Assembly (NCBI RefSeq): GCF_030286555.1
Contig: NZ_JASVWF010000001.1
Coordinates: 1 to 64,000, forward strand
DNA from: Actinomycetospora termitidis
Lineage (GTDB): Bacteria > Actinomycetota > Actinomycetes > Mycobacteriales > Pseudonocardiaceae
Length of the DNA stretch: 64,000 bases
Reading direction: 5' to 3'
Below the pieces are notes generated by a model that was not told the origin of the DNA, searched no databases, and saw only the letters and a list, made by a program, of their open reading frames with translations. Position 1 is the first letter of the stretch. Every line of letters starts with the position of its first letter. This document shows positions 34,149-42,348 of this stretch, piece after piece. The translations under genes and the position numbers were made by a program.

Positions 34149-34933
34149 CGGGAGGCCTCCTCGAAGATCACGTCGGCCGTGGCGTCGCCGCGGTCGGTGC
34201 TCGCGAGGATCTCCGCGAGGTGCACCGTGCGCACGCCCGAGCGCAGCCGGGAGAGGCCGCCGCCGATGTGCATGAGGCAGGACGAGTCGCCGGCGGTGCA
34301 CACCTCCGCCCGCGAGGTGAGCACGTTCGCCATCTTGTCCGCGAGCATCGCGGTCGAGGTCTCGGCGTTCTTCACCGCGAACGTGCCACCGAAGCCGCAG
34401 CAGACCTCGGCGTCGGGCAGCTCCACGAGCTGCAGTCCCCGGACCTGCCGCAGCAGCTGCAGCGGCTTGTCCCCGACGCGCAGCATCCGCAGCGAGTGGC
34501 ACGTCGGGTGGTAGGTGACGCGGTGCGGGTAGTAGGCGCCGACGTCGGTGACGCCCAGGACGTCGACCAGCAGCTCCGACAGCTCGTAGGTGCGGGCCGC
34601 ACCCTGTTCGGCCGCCGTCGCGAGGCCCTCGTCGCCGGCCCGCCGGGCCACCATGGCGTGCTGGTGGCGGACGCAGCCGACGCACGACCCGGACGGCGCG
34701 ACGATGGCGTCCACCCCGTCGTCGAGCGCGCGGCCGAACACCTCCACGTGGTGGCGCACCACCGGCAGCGCCGTGTCCAGGTAGCCGGTGTTGACGTGCA
34801 TCTGCCCGCAGCAGGTCTGGTCGGCCGGGAAGACGACCTCATGACCCAGCCGCTCCAGCAGCTGCACCGTCGCGATCGGCGCCTGCGGGAACATCGCGTC
34901 CCCCAGGCAGGTCGCGACGACGGCGATCCGCAT
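34145..34933 (-). CDS. lutA: Lactate utilization protein A, Cys-rich iron-sulfur subunit
   Basis: The 262-residue protein contains two CCG-type cysteine-rich domains: ADQTCCGQMHVNTGY with SGSCVGCVRHQH, then TYHPTCHSLRMLRV and EVCCGFGGTFAVK with CTAGDSSCLMHIGG. This is the GlcF/LutA arrangement that handles non-cubane iron-sulfur centres for 2-hydroxy acid oxidation. It is the first gene of lutABC. The upstream region carries a GAGTGA/TCACTC dyad that could be the site of a lactate regulator, although no GntR-type gene is in the window. Confidence 0.93.
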   Translation of the reverse strand: MRIAVVATCLGDAMFPQAPIATVQLLERLGHEVVFPADQTCCGQMHVNTGYLDTALPVVRHHVEVFGRALDDGVDAIVAPSGSCVGCVRHQHAMVARRAGDEGLATAAEQGAARTYELSELLVDVLGVTDVGAYYPHRVTYHPTCHSLRMLRVGDKPLQLLRQVRGLQLVELPDAEVCCGFGGTFAVKNAETSTAMLADKMANVLTSRAEVCTAGDSSCLMHIGGGLSRLRSGVRTVHLAEILASTDRGDATADVIFEEASR

Positions 34934-35262
34934 GGGTGGGCCGTCCTTCCGGAACGACGGTGGTGGTCGGAGCGAGTCTGCCCGGTCCGTCCCGCTGCCG
35001 CTCACCGCCGGGCACCTCCGCCTCCGTTCTCGACGGGGAGTGAGCGCGTCACTCGTTCGAGCCAGTCGATCACGTGAACGTCGATCACTGGTCACGTTGT
35101 GCGTTCAGTAGTTCGATCTCCGACTACGCAAAGGTGGTCGTGCACCTTCCACCGCCACGGAGAGTTCGCAAGAATCCGGGTGCTCATCGCCCCCCAGCCC
35201 GAGGCCGCCATGCCCCAGTTCCCGCGCCGGTCCGGCGACCGGCGCCGCGTGGACGGCTGACC
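34934..35262. promoter_or_regulatory. Divergent control region of lutABC and the IniR-like gene
   Basis: This 329-bp gap has GAGTGAgcgcgTCACTC, a perfect dyad at 35038-35054. GTCGATCAC is repeated at 35065-35073 and 35080-35088 (15-bp period), and a GTAGT/ACTAC inverted pair lies around 35112-35133. The local GC content is lower than in the genes. The first dyad resembles a GntR/FadR-type operator; the direct repeats could bind a LuxR-type activator. Confidence 0.5.
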
Positions 35263-37884
35263 GTGGACGGGGGGCGTCTGCGCGTGGCCGGGACGGCGGA
35301 GGGCGAGGCCGCGGGCGACCCGATGGTGGCCGGGCTGCCCGGGGCGGTGGCGCTGCTGACCACGGCGCGCGCCGACCCGCAGGCTCCGCTCACCGCGGCC
35401 GTCGTCGGGCCGGGCGGGTCGGGCAAGAGCGCGCTGCTCTCGGCGCTGGTGCGGTCGGCGCGTCGCCGCGGGGTCGCGACCCGGCGCATCCGGGCCGGGG
35501 ACACCGTCCCGTTCCCCTCCGACCAGGACGCCCTGCTGCTCGTGGACGACGCGCACCTGCTGGACGCCTCGACGCTGGCCGAGCTGACCGACGTCGCGGA
35601 CGACCCGGACGCCCGCCTCGTCGTCACCGCCCGACCCTGGCCGTGCCCGCGGGCCCTCTCCACGCTGTGGCTCGCCCTGGGGCGGGCGCGGGCGCCGGTC
35701 GCCCTCGCCCCGCTGACGTCCGCCGGGGTCGGGGAGCGGGCCTCCGCCCTGCTCGGCTCCCGCTGCCCGCCGGCGCTGGCGTCGACCCTCCACCGGCTCT
35801 CGGCGGGGTCGCCGGCCGTGCTCGACCGACTGGTCACCCAGATCCGGGACTCGGGCGCCGGCGGCATCTCGGCGGCCGCCGAGCCGGGGTCGGCCGAGGT
35901 GCCGCCCGGGGCCCTGGATCTCCTGCGCCACGAGATCCTCGGGCTCGACTCGGAGGCGCGCCGCCTGCTCCTCGCGATCGCCGTGGGCGCCCCGCGCGTG
36001 CCCGCCGCGCTCGCCGACGTCCTCGACGTCGACCGCACCACCCTCGACGACCACCTCGACCGGGCGCGGGCCTCGGGCCTGCTCCTGCCCACGCCGGGCG
36101 CGACCGTCGAGCTCGGCGCGCCGGCCGAGGGCGTGGCCCCGCTGGTCCGGCGCTGCCTGGTCCGGCTCGGTTCCGCGGACGAACGGCTCGACCTCGAGCG
36201 GCGCATCGCCGAGCAGGCGCTCGCCCGGGGGGCCTCGGTGCTCGAACCGGCCCGACGACTGCTCGGGTCCGGGCTGCGGGGTGGCGACCTGCCCCGGGTG
36301 TTCACCGCGGCCGGCGACGAGGCCCTGGCCTCCGCCCCGCACCTCGCGGGCGCGCTCTACGCCGACGCCGTCGCGGCGGGCGCCGCGCCGGACTCGGTGG
36401 TCCTGCGCCGCGCCGAGGCCGCGGCGCTGGCCGGCGACCTCGACACCGCCCTCCGTCTGGCCGACCCGCTGACCTCCGCGTCGGACCCCGACGAGCACGC
36501 GCGGGCGGTCATGGTCGTCGCGGCCGTGATGGCCCACCGCGGGATGGGCCGTGGGGCGGCGGAGATGCTGGCCGGTGTCCCCCGGCTGCACGCCCTCGCC
36601 GTCCCCGGTCTCGTCGGCGCCGGAGAGATCACGCGGGCGACGGAACTGCTCGACACCTCTGCCGCCGATCACGCGGGCTCGACCACCGTCCGGTCCGCGG
36701 TCGCCCTCGCGGCCCAGGGCGTGCTCACCTCCCTCGACGCCCGGCCGGGAGCCGCGGCGACCGCGCTGTCCGACCTCACGCGGGCGACCTCGCTGCTCGA
36801 ACCGTTGGGCGCCGGGGTGCTGCTCCCGGACTCCCCGTCCGCGACGGCCGCGCTCGTCGCCCTGCACGCGGGCGACCTGGAGCTCGCCGACTCCGTCCTG
36901 CGACGGGCGTGCGACTCCGCCGCCGGCGGCCCCGCGCTCGCGCCGCGCCACCACCTGCTGCGCGCGTGGGTCGCGATGCTGCGCGGCGACGTGGCCGAGG
37001 TGCGCGAGCACGTCACGGCCGCCCGGAGCCGGAGGGGGCTGGAGCCGCGGGACGAACTGCCCGCGGCGGCGCTCGAGGTGGGTGTGGCGCGCCGGACCGG
37101 CGACTCCGCGGCCCTGCGCGCGGCCTGGGGTCGGGCCCGCGAGGCTCTCGTGCGGCACCCCGTGGACCTGTTCGTCCTGCTCCCGCTCGGTGAGCTCGCC
37201 GTCGGCGCGGCCCGGTTGAAGGAGCAGGCCGCCGTCGCGAGCGCGTGGGAGGCGGCCGACGACCTGCTACGAGCCCTGGGCGATCCGCCGCTGTGGCGCA
37301 CCACCACCGCCTGGTACGGCCTCGCGGCCGCGCTCACCGCCGAGGACGTCCCCGCCGCCGAGCGGCACCTCGGCACGCTCGAGGCCTTCGCCGACCGGCT
37401 GCCGATCGCGGCCACCCTCGCCACGGCCGCCCGGGTGTGGGTGCGGACGCTGTCCGGCGAGATCGACCCGATCGCCGTCGAGCAGGCGGCCCGGGGGCTG
37501 CACCGTCTCGGCTGGACCTGGGACGGGGCCCGGCTCGCGGGCGAGGCCGCGATCCGCACCCGCGACCGCCGGGCGATGGCCACCCTGCTCGCGTGCGCCC
37601 GCTCGTTGGCCGACGTCGGTCGGCCGGGCGACGGGGCAGCGCAGATCGGGGTCCCGACGTCGGGGCTGGTCGGCGACCCGGGCGAGGTGTCGCTCTCGGA
37701 GCGGGAGCAGGAGGTCGCCCGACTCGTCCTCGCCGGGTTGACCCACAAGCAGATCGGGGCCCGCCTCTACATCTCGGCCAAGACCGTCGAGCACCACGTC
37801 GCGCGCATGCGGCAGCGACTGGGGTCGTCGAGTCGCGGCGAGCTCTTCGCGCAGTTGCGGGAGCTGGTGGGCGGTCCGGGGTAG
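35263..37884 (+). CDS. IniR-like ATPase / LuxR-type transcriptional regulator
   Basis: The 873-residue protein has an N-terminal P-loop ATPase domain with Walker A VVGPGGSGKSALL, Walker B LLLVDDAHLLD and a STAND/MalT-like winged region. About 400 residues of TPR-like helices follow, then a C-terminal LuxR HTH (LSEREQEVARLVLAGLTHKQIGARLYISAKTVEHHVARMRQRLG). The layout matches mycobacterial IniR (Rv0339c), the sensor-activator of iniBAC. An ini-type dynamin cluster lies 6 kb downstream, which supports this. GTG 35263 was chosen because the upstream frame is low-complexity; ATG 35322 is an alternative. Confidence 0.75.
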   Translation: MDGGRLRVAGTAEGEAAGDPMVAGLPGAVALLTTARADPQAPLTAAVVGPGGSGKSALLSALVRSARRRGVATRRIRAGDTVPFPSDQDALLLVDDAHLLDASTLAELTDVADDPDARLVVTARPWPCPRALSTLWLALGRARAPVALAPLTSAGVGERASALLGSRCPPALASTLHRLSAGSPAVLDRLVTQIRDSGAGGISAAAEPGSAEVPPGALDLLRHEILGLDSEARRLLLAIAVGAPRVPAALADVLDVDRTTLDDHLDRARASGLLLPTPGATVELGAPAEGVAPLVRRCLVRLGSADERLDLERRIAEQALARGASVLEPARRLLGSGLRGGDLPRVFTAAGDEALASAPHLAGALYADAVAAGAAPDSVVLRRAEAAALAGDLDTALRLADPLTSASDPDEHARAVMVVAAVMAHRGMGRGAAEMLAGVPRLHALAVPGLVGAGEITRATELLDTSAADHAGSTTVRSAVALAAQGVLTSLDARPGAAATALSDLTRATSLLEPLGAGVLLPDSPSATAALVALHAGDLELADSVLRRACDSAAGGPALAPRHHLLRAWVAMLRGDVAEVREHVTAARSRRGLEPRDELPAAALEVGVARRTGDSAALRAAWGRAREALVRHPVDLFVLLPLGELAVGAARLKEQAAVASAWEAADDLLRALGDPPLWRTTTAWYGLAAALTAEDVPAAERHLGTLEAFADRLPIAATLATAARVWVRTLSGEIDPIAVEQAARGLHRLGWTWDGARLAGEAAIRTRDRRAMATLLACARSLADVGRPGDGAAQIGVPTSGLVGDPGEVSLSEREQEVARLVLAGLTHKQIGARLYISAKTVEHHVARMRQRLGSSSRGELFAQLRELVGGPG

Positions 37885-37948
37885 GCGTCAGACATCGACG
37901 GGGTTGAGACGCAGGTCACACTGGCGGCTCCGGGCTGAGCTGGGCTTT

Positions 37949-37967
37949 CCCGACCGTGATTGTCGGG
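37949..37967 (+). terminator. Hairpin after the IniR-like gene
   Basis: CCCGAC (37949-37954) pairs with GTCGGG (37962-37967) over a 7-nt loop, 65 bp after the stop codon and before the DUF222/HNH gene. Confidence 0.4.
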
Positions 37968-37989
37968 GGTTCGCTCTAGTGTTCGAATC

Positions 37990-40278
37990 GTGCTCGAGGT
38001 TCCGGTGTCCGCGATGGGCGGGTGGTCGTTCGACGACCCGCTGCCTGCGGTGCCGCTCGGGGACCCGGCGGGGTGTGTGGGGCAGGACGCCGAGGCGGGG
38101 TTGGTGGCCTGGTTCCGGCGGTGGGTGCACGACCAGTGGCGGCTGCTGTGCTGGATGCGCGAGACCGCGCGGGCGCGGGCGGACGTGCTGGAGCGGGCGC
38201 CGGACCCCGACGCGCGGGCGATCGCGACGGCCTTGGGGTGGTCGGTGTCGATGGCGGCCTCGTGGATCGAGGTCGCCGACGGTGCGCTGGTGCGCCTGCC
38301 GCGGCTCGGTGAGGCGATGCGGTCGGGGGACCTGCAGGAGTCCAAGGTCGGGAAGTTCGTGGTCGGGCTGCGGGATGTCACCGACGAGCAGGCCGGCGCG
38401 GTGGTGGAGTCGCTGATCGGCGAGGCCCCCCGGTTGGGGGTGTGGGAGCTCGAGCAGCGGATCGCCGAGGCGGTCAAGGACGTCGACCCGGACGGGGCGG
38501 AGAACCGGCGGCGGGCGGCGGTGGCCCGGGCACGGGTGCGGGCCCGGATCGCCCCGTCGGGGGCGGCGGAGATCCACGGTCTGGACCTGGATCCGCTGCT
38601 GGCGGTGCCGGCCTACGAGCGGTTGGAGGCGTTGGCCGAGGAGGTCCACGCCCGGCTGCAGGCCGCGGGGCAGGACGTGGCGCGGGGCCGGGTGCAGGCG
38701 CAGGTGATGCTGCGGTTGATGCACGGCTGCCCCGCCGGCGCCGACGACCTGTCGATCGTCGAGTACGTCACCGCCGAGATGACCCGCCCACCCGCGACAC
38801 CCGACGACGACGATCCCGACGGCGGCCCCGGTGGCCCGGACGGCGGGCCCGATGGCGGCCCGGACGACGGACCTGGTCCCGACACGAGCCCCGACGAGGC
38901 GCGCGGATCGGAGACAGGCGACGGCCCCGACCTCGACGACGCCGATCCGGCGGACGCTGCCCCCTCAGACCGGGGCGGCCCCTCGGACGGTGCCCCTTCG
39001 AACGGTGGCCCCTCCGACCGAGGTCGGAGCGAGAGCGGCTCGGGCGGCTCCGATCACAGGACCGCCGACGGCGGCGCCGCCGGCGAGGACGGCGAGGACG
39101 GCGAGGGTGAGCCATCTGGTGATGGCCTCGCCGAGGGCGACCGTGCCGCACGCTGCACGGGCGCCGCGAGGCCGGAGGACACCGGTCTGGCCGGAGGCGC
39201 CGTACGTGGGCGGGTCGACGACCCGTCCGAGACACCCGACGTGCCCGACGACCCGCCGCCGAGCGGCTGGCGCCCCGGCGACCGCGCCCCGGACCCGCCA
39301 CCACTCGACGAGCCCGACCCCACGATCCCCGGCATACCGCCACCCCCACCCGGGGCGCGGTGGACTCCGCGCGGGCTGGTGTTCCCACCCGCGGTGCTGC
39401 GCACCACCCTCGCGACCGTGCTCGGGCTGGGCTGGGCCCACGGCCGGCTACCCCACGGCGCCCTGACCGGCCTCGACGCCCACCACCTCGCCTGGGCCCG
39501 CACCGCCGCCCAGTGGCGGGTCCTGCTCTACGACCCGCACGGACACCTCGAACACGTCCTGCTCGTCCGCGCCCCCCACAAAGCGCACGCCGATCCCCGC
39601 TACCGCCGCCACGTCGTCGAACTCACCGCCCACAGCAGCGACATCGACGCCCTCGACCCAGATCACCAGTTGATCGGGGTCTACGCCGAGCTGGCCGGCC
39701 GCACCCGCACCGCGCTCGCGGCCGCCCGCGCCCGACCCGCCCACGAGCACCCGGCGGCTACCACCGCCGAGGCCTCGAACCGGTTCCCCGGCGCCGAGCT
39801 GACCCGCTGGATCCACGCCCGCGACCGCACCTGCCGCTTCCCGATGTGCACCGTGCCCGCCGTGGCCTGCCAGATCGATCACACCCACGACCACACCCTC
39901 GGCGGCCCCACCCAGGCCGACAACCTCGGCGCCCTCTCGGTCGGCGACCACGTCTGCAAGCACGACCCCCGCTCCGGGTGGACCGTCCACCAACCCACTG
40001 CCGGCCGGTTCGTGTGGACCTCCCCCACCGGCACCCACCACGCCACCGAACCCCCACGCCACCGGCCCCTGCGACCGATCCGGCGCCGCCCCTACGACCA
40101 CGGCCTCGCCGGGTACTGGCATACCTCCCGCGACACCAAGCCCTGGCGACCCCGCACCGACAGACACGGCCGCATCACTGACGCCGCCCGCAGCACCCTC
40201 CACGACATCGACCGACGACGACGCCGCCGCCGAGAAGGCCGACCACCCGACCCCTACGACGCCGACCCACCCTTCTGA
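37990..40278 (+). CDS. DUF222 / HNH endonuclease-type protein (13E12-like)
   Basis: The 762-residue protein has the all-helical DUF222 domain at its start (QWRLLCWMRETARARADVLE..., ALGWSVSMAASWIEVADGAL) and a C-terminal HNH domain: CRFPMCTVPAVACQIDHTHDHTLGGPTQADNLGALSVGDHVCKHDP. Two Cys pairs and the DH/N/H residues are present. Between them lies an insert of about 190 residues rich in Asp/Gly/Pro/Ser with GGPDGG repeats, far longer than usual. Related genes (REP13E12 in M. tuberculosis) are multicopy and often near mobile DNA. The cleavage target is unknown. GTG 37990 was chosen; nearby GTGs are possible. Confidence 0.82.
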   Translation: MLEVPVSAMGGWSFDDPLPAVPLGDPAGCVGQDAEAGLVAWFRRWVHDQWRLLCWMRETARARADVLERAPDPDARAIATALGWSVSMAASWIEVADGALVRLPRLGEAMRSGDLQESKVGKFVVGLRDVTDEQAGAVVESLIGEAPRLGVWELEQRIAEAVKDVDPDGAENRRRAAVARARVRARIAPSGAAEIHGLDLDPLLAVPAYERLEALAEEVHARLQAAGQDVARGRVQAQVMLRLMHGCPAGADDLSIVEYVTAEMTRPPATPDDDDPDGGPGGPDGGPDGGPDDGPGPDTSPDEARGSETGDGPDLDDADPADAAPSDRGGPSDGAPSNGGPSDRGRSESGSGGSDHRTADGGAAGEDGEDGEGEPSGDGLAEGDRAARCTGAARPEDTGLAGGAVRGRVDDPSETPDVPDDPPPSGWRPGDRAPDPPPLDEPDPTIPGIPPPPPGARWTPRGLVFPPAVLRTTLATVLGLGWAHGRLPHGALTGLDAHHLAWARTAAQWRVLLYDPHGHLEHVLLVRAPHKAHADPRYRRHVVELTAHSSDIDALDPDHQLIGVYAELAGRTRTALAAARARPAHEHPAATTAEASNRFPGAELTRWIHARDRTCRFPMCTVPAVACQIDHTHDHTLGGPTQADNLGALSVGDHVCKHDPRSGWTVHQPTAGRFVWTSPTGTHHATEPPRHRPLRPIRRRPYDHGLAGYWHTSRDTKPWRPRTDRHGRITDAARSTLHDIDRRRRRRREGRPPDPYDADPPF

Positions 40279-40316
40279 CCCTGGAATCGTGAACGAGGAC
40301 CCAGCAGAGTGCCGGG

Positions 40317-41045
40317 ATGTTCGTCGCGCACCTCTCCGACCTGCACCTCGATCCGGCACGACCGGATACCTCGGAGCGCGCACGGCGGGTCCTCGACCAC
40401 GTGCGGGCACTCGATCCCGCCCCGGACCTCGTCCTGGTCACCGGAGACGTCGCCGACCACGGGACCGACGAGGAGTACGCCGAGGCCGCAGCCCTGTTCG
40501 CGGGGCTCGACGTGCACGTGGTTCCCGGGAATCACGACCGACGGCCGGCTATGCGCGCGATGCTCGGCCTGCCGGCGTCCGAGGAGGCGATCACCACGAC
40601 CCTCGAGGTCGGCTCCACGACGGTGGTCCTCGCCGACTCGCACGTGCCCGGCCACGACCACGGGGAGCTGGCCGCCGAGAGCCGGGCAGCGATCGAGGAG
40701 GCGGCCGAGCGACCCGGGCCCCTCGTCGTCGCGCTGCACCACCCGCCGATGGTGATCGGCAGTGGCCTGCTCGACCCGATCCGCCTGCTGGACGCCGAGC
40801 CGTTGCTGGCGCCGCTACGCCGGCGTGCGGACGCGGCGATCGTGCTCTGCGGTCACGCCCACACGCCGGTGGCGACGACGATCGACGGTGTCGCCGTCCG
40901 GATCGCGCCCGGGGTGGTGTCGACACTGCGTCTGGACCGTGAGCCCGACGCGGGGGTCGTGGACCGCACCGCGCCACCCGGCCTCGCGCTGCACGAGCTG
41001 GAGGAGGCCACCGGTCGGCTGACCACCCACGTGCGGACGCTGTGA
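40317..41045 (+). CDS. Metallophosphoesterase (CpdA-like)
   Basis: All five motifs of the calcineurin-like phosphoesterase fold are visible: DLHL (DxH), GDVADHG, GNHDRR, ALHHPP and GHAHTPV. The size (242 residues) and order match class III cAMP phosphodiesterases of the CpdA/Rv0805 type. Hydrolysis of cAMP is therefore possible, and two adenylate cyclases are encoded in this window, but related proteins act on many phosphodiesters. It follows the HNH gene after 38 bp and ends before a strong bidirectional hairpin. Confidence 0.85.
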   Translation: MFVAHLSDLHLDPARPDTSERARRVLDHVRALDPAPDLVLVTGDVADHGTDEEYAEAAALFAGLDVHVVPGNHDRRPAMRAMLGLPASEEAITTTLEVGSTTVVLADSHVPGHDHGELAAESRAAIEEAAERPGPLVVALHHPPMVIGSGLLDPIRLLDAEPLLAPLRRRADAAIVLCGHAHTPVATTIDGVAVRIAPGVVSTLRLDREPDAGVVDRTAPPGLALHELEEATGRLTTHVRTL

Positions 41046-41050
41046 GGGGA

Positions 41051-41088
41051 CGCGTCCCGGGCCCGACCCCCGTCGGTCCCGGGACGCG
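41051..41088. terminator. Strong bidirectional terminator hairpin
   Basis: An 11-bp perfect stem (41051-41061 with 41078-41088) continues, after a single mismatch, into a 5-bp stem CCGAC/GTCGG closed by CCCC. It lies exactly between the stops of the convergent phosphoesterase (41045) and the leftward GNAT-like gene (41093). Confidence 0.75.
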
Positions 41089-41092
41089 AGGA

Positions 41093-41929
41093 TCAGGAAG
41101 CGCCCACACCCGCCGGGACGGGGAGCGGCGCCGAGGAGACCCGTGGCGTCGGGAACGCACCGTCCTCGGGCTCGGCGGAGGCCGGACCGCGGCGGAACTC
41201 GAGGGTGGTCGGCTCGAAGCCGAGCAGACGCTGGAAGTGGCGCAACCCGGCGTCCAGCCAGAGCGCGGTGTCGACGGCGAGGTGGCGAACCCCGCGGTCG
41301 ATGAGCTCGCCGACCACGTGGGCGGAGAGCAGGTAGCGCGCCGGGCCGGCCTCGCGGTCGGGCGCGGACAGCATGAGGTCCAGGCGCGCGAAGGTGCCGT
41401 CCGTCGAGGTCAGGGCGATGACCTCGGTGAGATCGTCCGCGTCGCGGGCGAGCCAGGCCTGCACCGTCCCCGCCACGAGGTCGGCCCGCACCCCGGGGAG
41501 CAGATCCTCCTCCCCGCGGGCGCGCAGCAGGGCCGTCAGCCGGACGTCGGCCTCGACGCGCCCCATCCGACGACAGGTCACGCCGGCCTCGCGGGCCCGA
41601 CGGCTGTTCGTGCGCAGCGCCTGCTTCGAGCGGCCGCGCAGGTAGTCCTCGGACGAGTCGGGGAGCGCGAGCACCGACACCGCGAGGCGGCGCGGGACGC
41701 CGTGCCGGGCGCCGTCGTACTTCGCCGCCATCCGGTCGCCGACCGCCGACGCCGAACACTCCACGGTCAGCATCGGGAGGTCGGCGAGGACCGGGACGCG
41801 GTCGCGCACGGCCGGGACCGCGCACGCCACCGTGACCGCCGTGCGCCGCACCCGCCCCTGCACGCGGTGCCGCTGCTGCAAGGCCTCGCCGAGGCGCACG
41901 AAGTCCGGTTCCGCCAGCCCGCTACCCAC
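41093..41929 (-). CDS. Putative GNAT-fold protein of unknown substrate
   Basis: The 278-residue protein has LPDSSEDYLRGRSKQALRTNSRRAREAGVTCRRM, reminiscent of FemAB/acetyltransferase-6 proteins. LTSTDGTFARLDLMLSAPDREAGPARYLLSAHVVGELIDRGVRHLAVDTALWLDAGLRHFQRLLGFEP resembles the second half of a GNAT fold. The acetyl-CoA loop is not clear-cut. It may transfer an aminoacyl or acyl group, but this is inference. The GTG start at 41929 follows CGGAGGCG. It stands alone and is divergent from nothing obvious. Confidence 0.55.
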   Translation of the reverse strand: MGSGLAEPDFVRLGEALQQRHRVQGRVRRTAVTVACAVPAVRDRVPVLADLPMLTVECSASAVGDRMAAKYDGARHGVPRRLAVSVLALPDSSEDYLRGRSKQALRTNSRRAREAGVTCRRMGRVEADVRLTALLRARGEEDLLPGVRADLVAGTVQAWLARDADDLTEVIALTSTDGTFARLDLMLSAPDREAGPARYLLSAHVVGELIDRGVRHLAVDTALWLDAGLRHFQRLLGFEPTTLEFRRGPASAEPEDGAFPTPRVSSAPLPVPAGVGAS

Positions 41930-41953
41930 ACACGCCTCCGTCGCTCGGGGGGC

Positions 41954-41983
41954 CGCCCGACCGGGAGACGTTCCGGTCGGGCG
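41954..41983. promoter_or_regulatory. Perfect 11-bp hairpin upstream of the GNAT-like gene
   Basis: CGCCCGACCGG (41954-41964) and CCGGTCGGGCG (41973-41983) are exact inverse copies around an 8-nt loop. The structure lies in the 148-bp gap between the small secreted-type protein gene (upstream, same strand) and the GTG at 41929. It fits either a terminator of the former or a leader structure of the latter. Confidence 0.5.
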
Positions 41984-42077
41984 CTGTCCACACCCGTCAA
42001 CGGCGCGTCCGTATGGATTTCCTGATACTCCGAACGGTGCACTGACTCTGCGTCCGAGCAGCCCACTCGTTCGAGTG

Positions 42078-42326
42078 TCAGAACGGACCGGTCACCGGCA
42101 CGGCTGCCCCGGCGTCCTGCACGGTGAGGTAGCTGCCGGGGCAGTCGGGCGCTCGCGGAGCCGAGCCGTCCATCTGTACGACGACCGGGGCGACGCCGTG
42201 GAGGGGCGAGTCCACCGCCGGAGCGCCCTCGCCGGAGGGAACGAGCAGGAGCGCCGCCCCGAGCACCCCGCCCGCCCCACCGAGCACGGCGGCACCGACG
42301 ACGAGCAGCGTCGGCCGGACCGTCAT
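42078..42326 (-). CDS. Small membrane-anchored or secreted protein
   Basis: The 82-residue protein has a single hydrophobic helix at residues 6-30 (PTLLVVGAAVLGGAGGVLGAALLLV), acting as an anchor or uncleaved signal. A short extracytoplasmic part contains one Cys (APDCPGSYLTVQD). No known domain is seen. A clear GAGGAGG site precedes the ATG. It lies 22 bp after the DUF6777-like gene and is probably cotranscribed with it. Confidence 0.6.
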   Translation of the reverse strand: MTVRPTLLVVGAAVLGGAGGVLGAALLLVPSGEGAPAVDSPLHGVAPVVVQMDGSAPRAPDCPGSYLTVQDAGAAVPVTGPF

Positions 42327-42348
42327 GACGACCTCCTCGCCGCGCCGG

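Noticed and set aside
37960-38010. A LexA/SOS box before the DUF222/HNH gene
   Set aside because: GTTCGAATCGTGCTCGAG has TTCGA/TCGAG elements, but not the GAAC-N4-GTTC spacing of the actinobacterial SOS box.
40317-41045. Assignment of the phosphoesterase as a definite cAMP phosphodiesterase
   Set aside because: The motifs are shared by many calcineurin-like enzymes, so only CpdA-like is supported.
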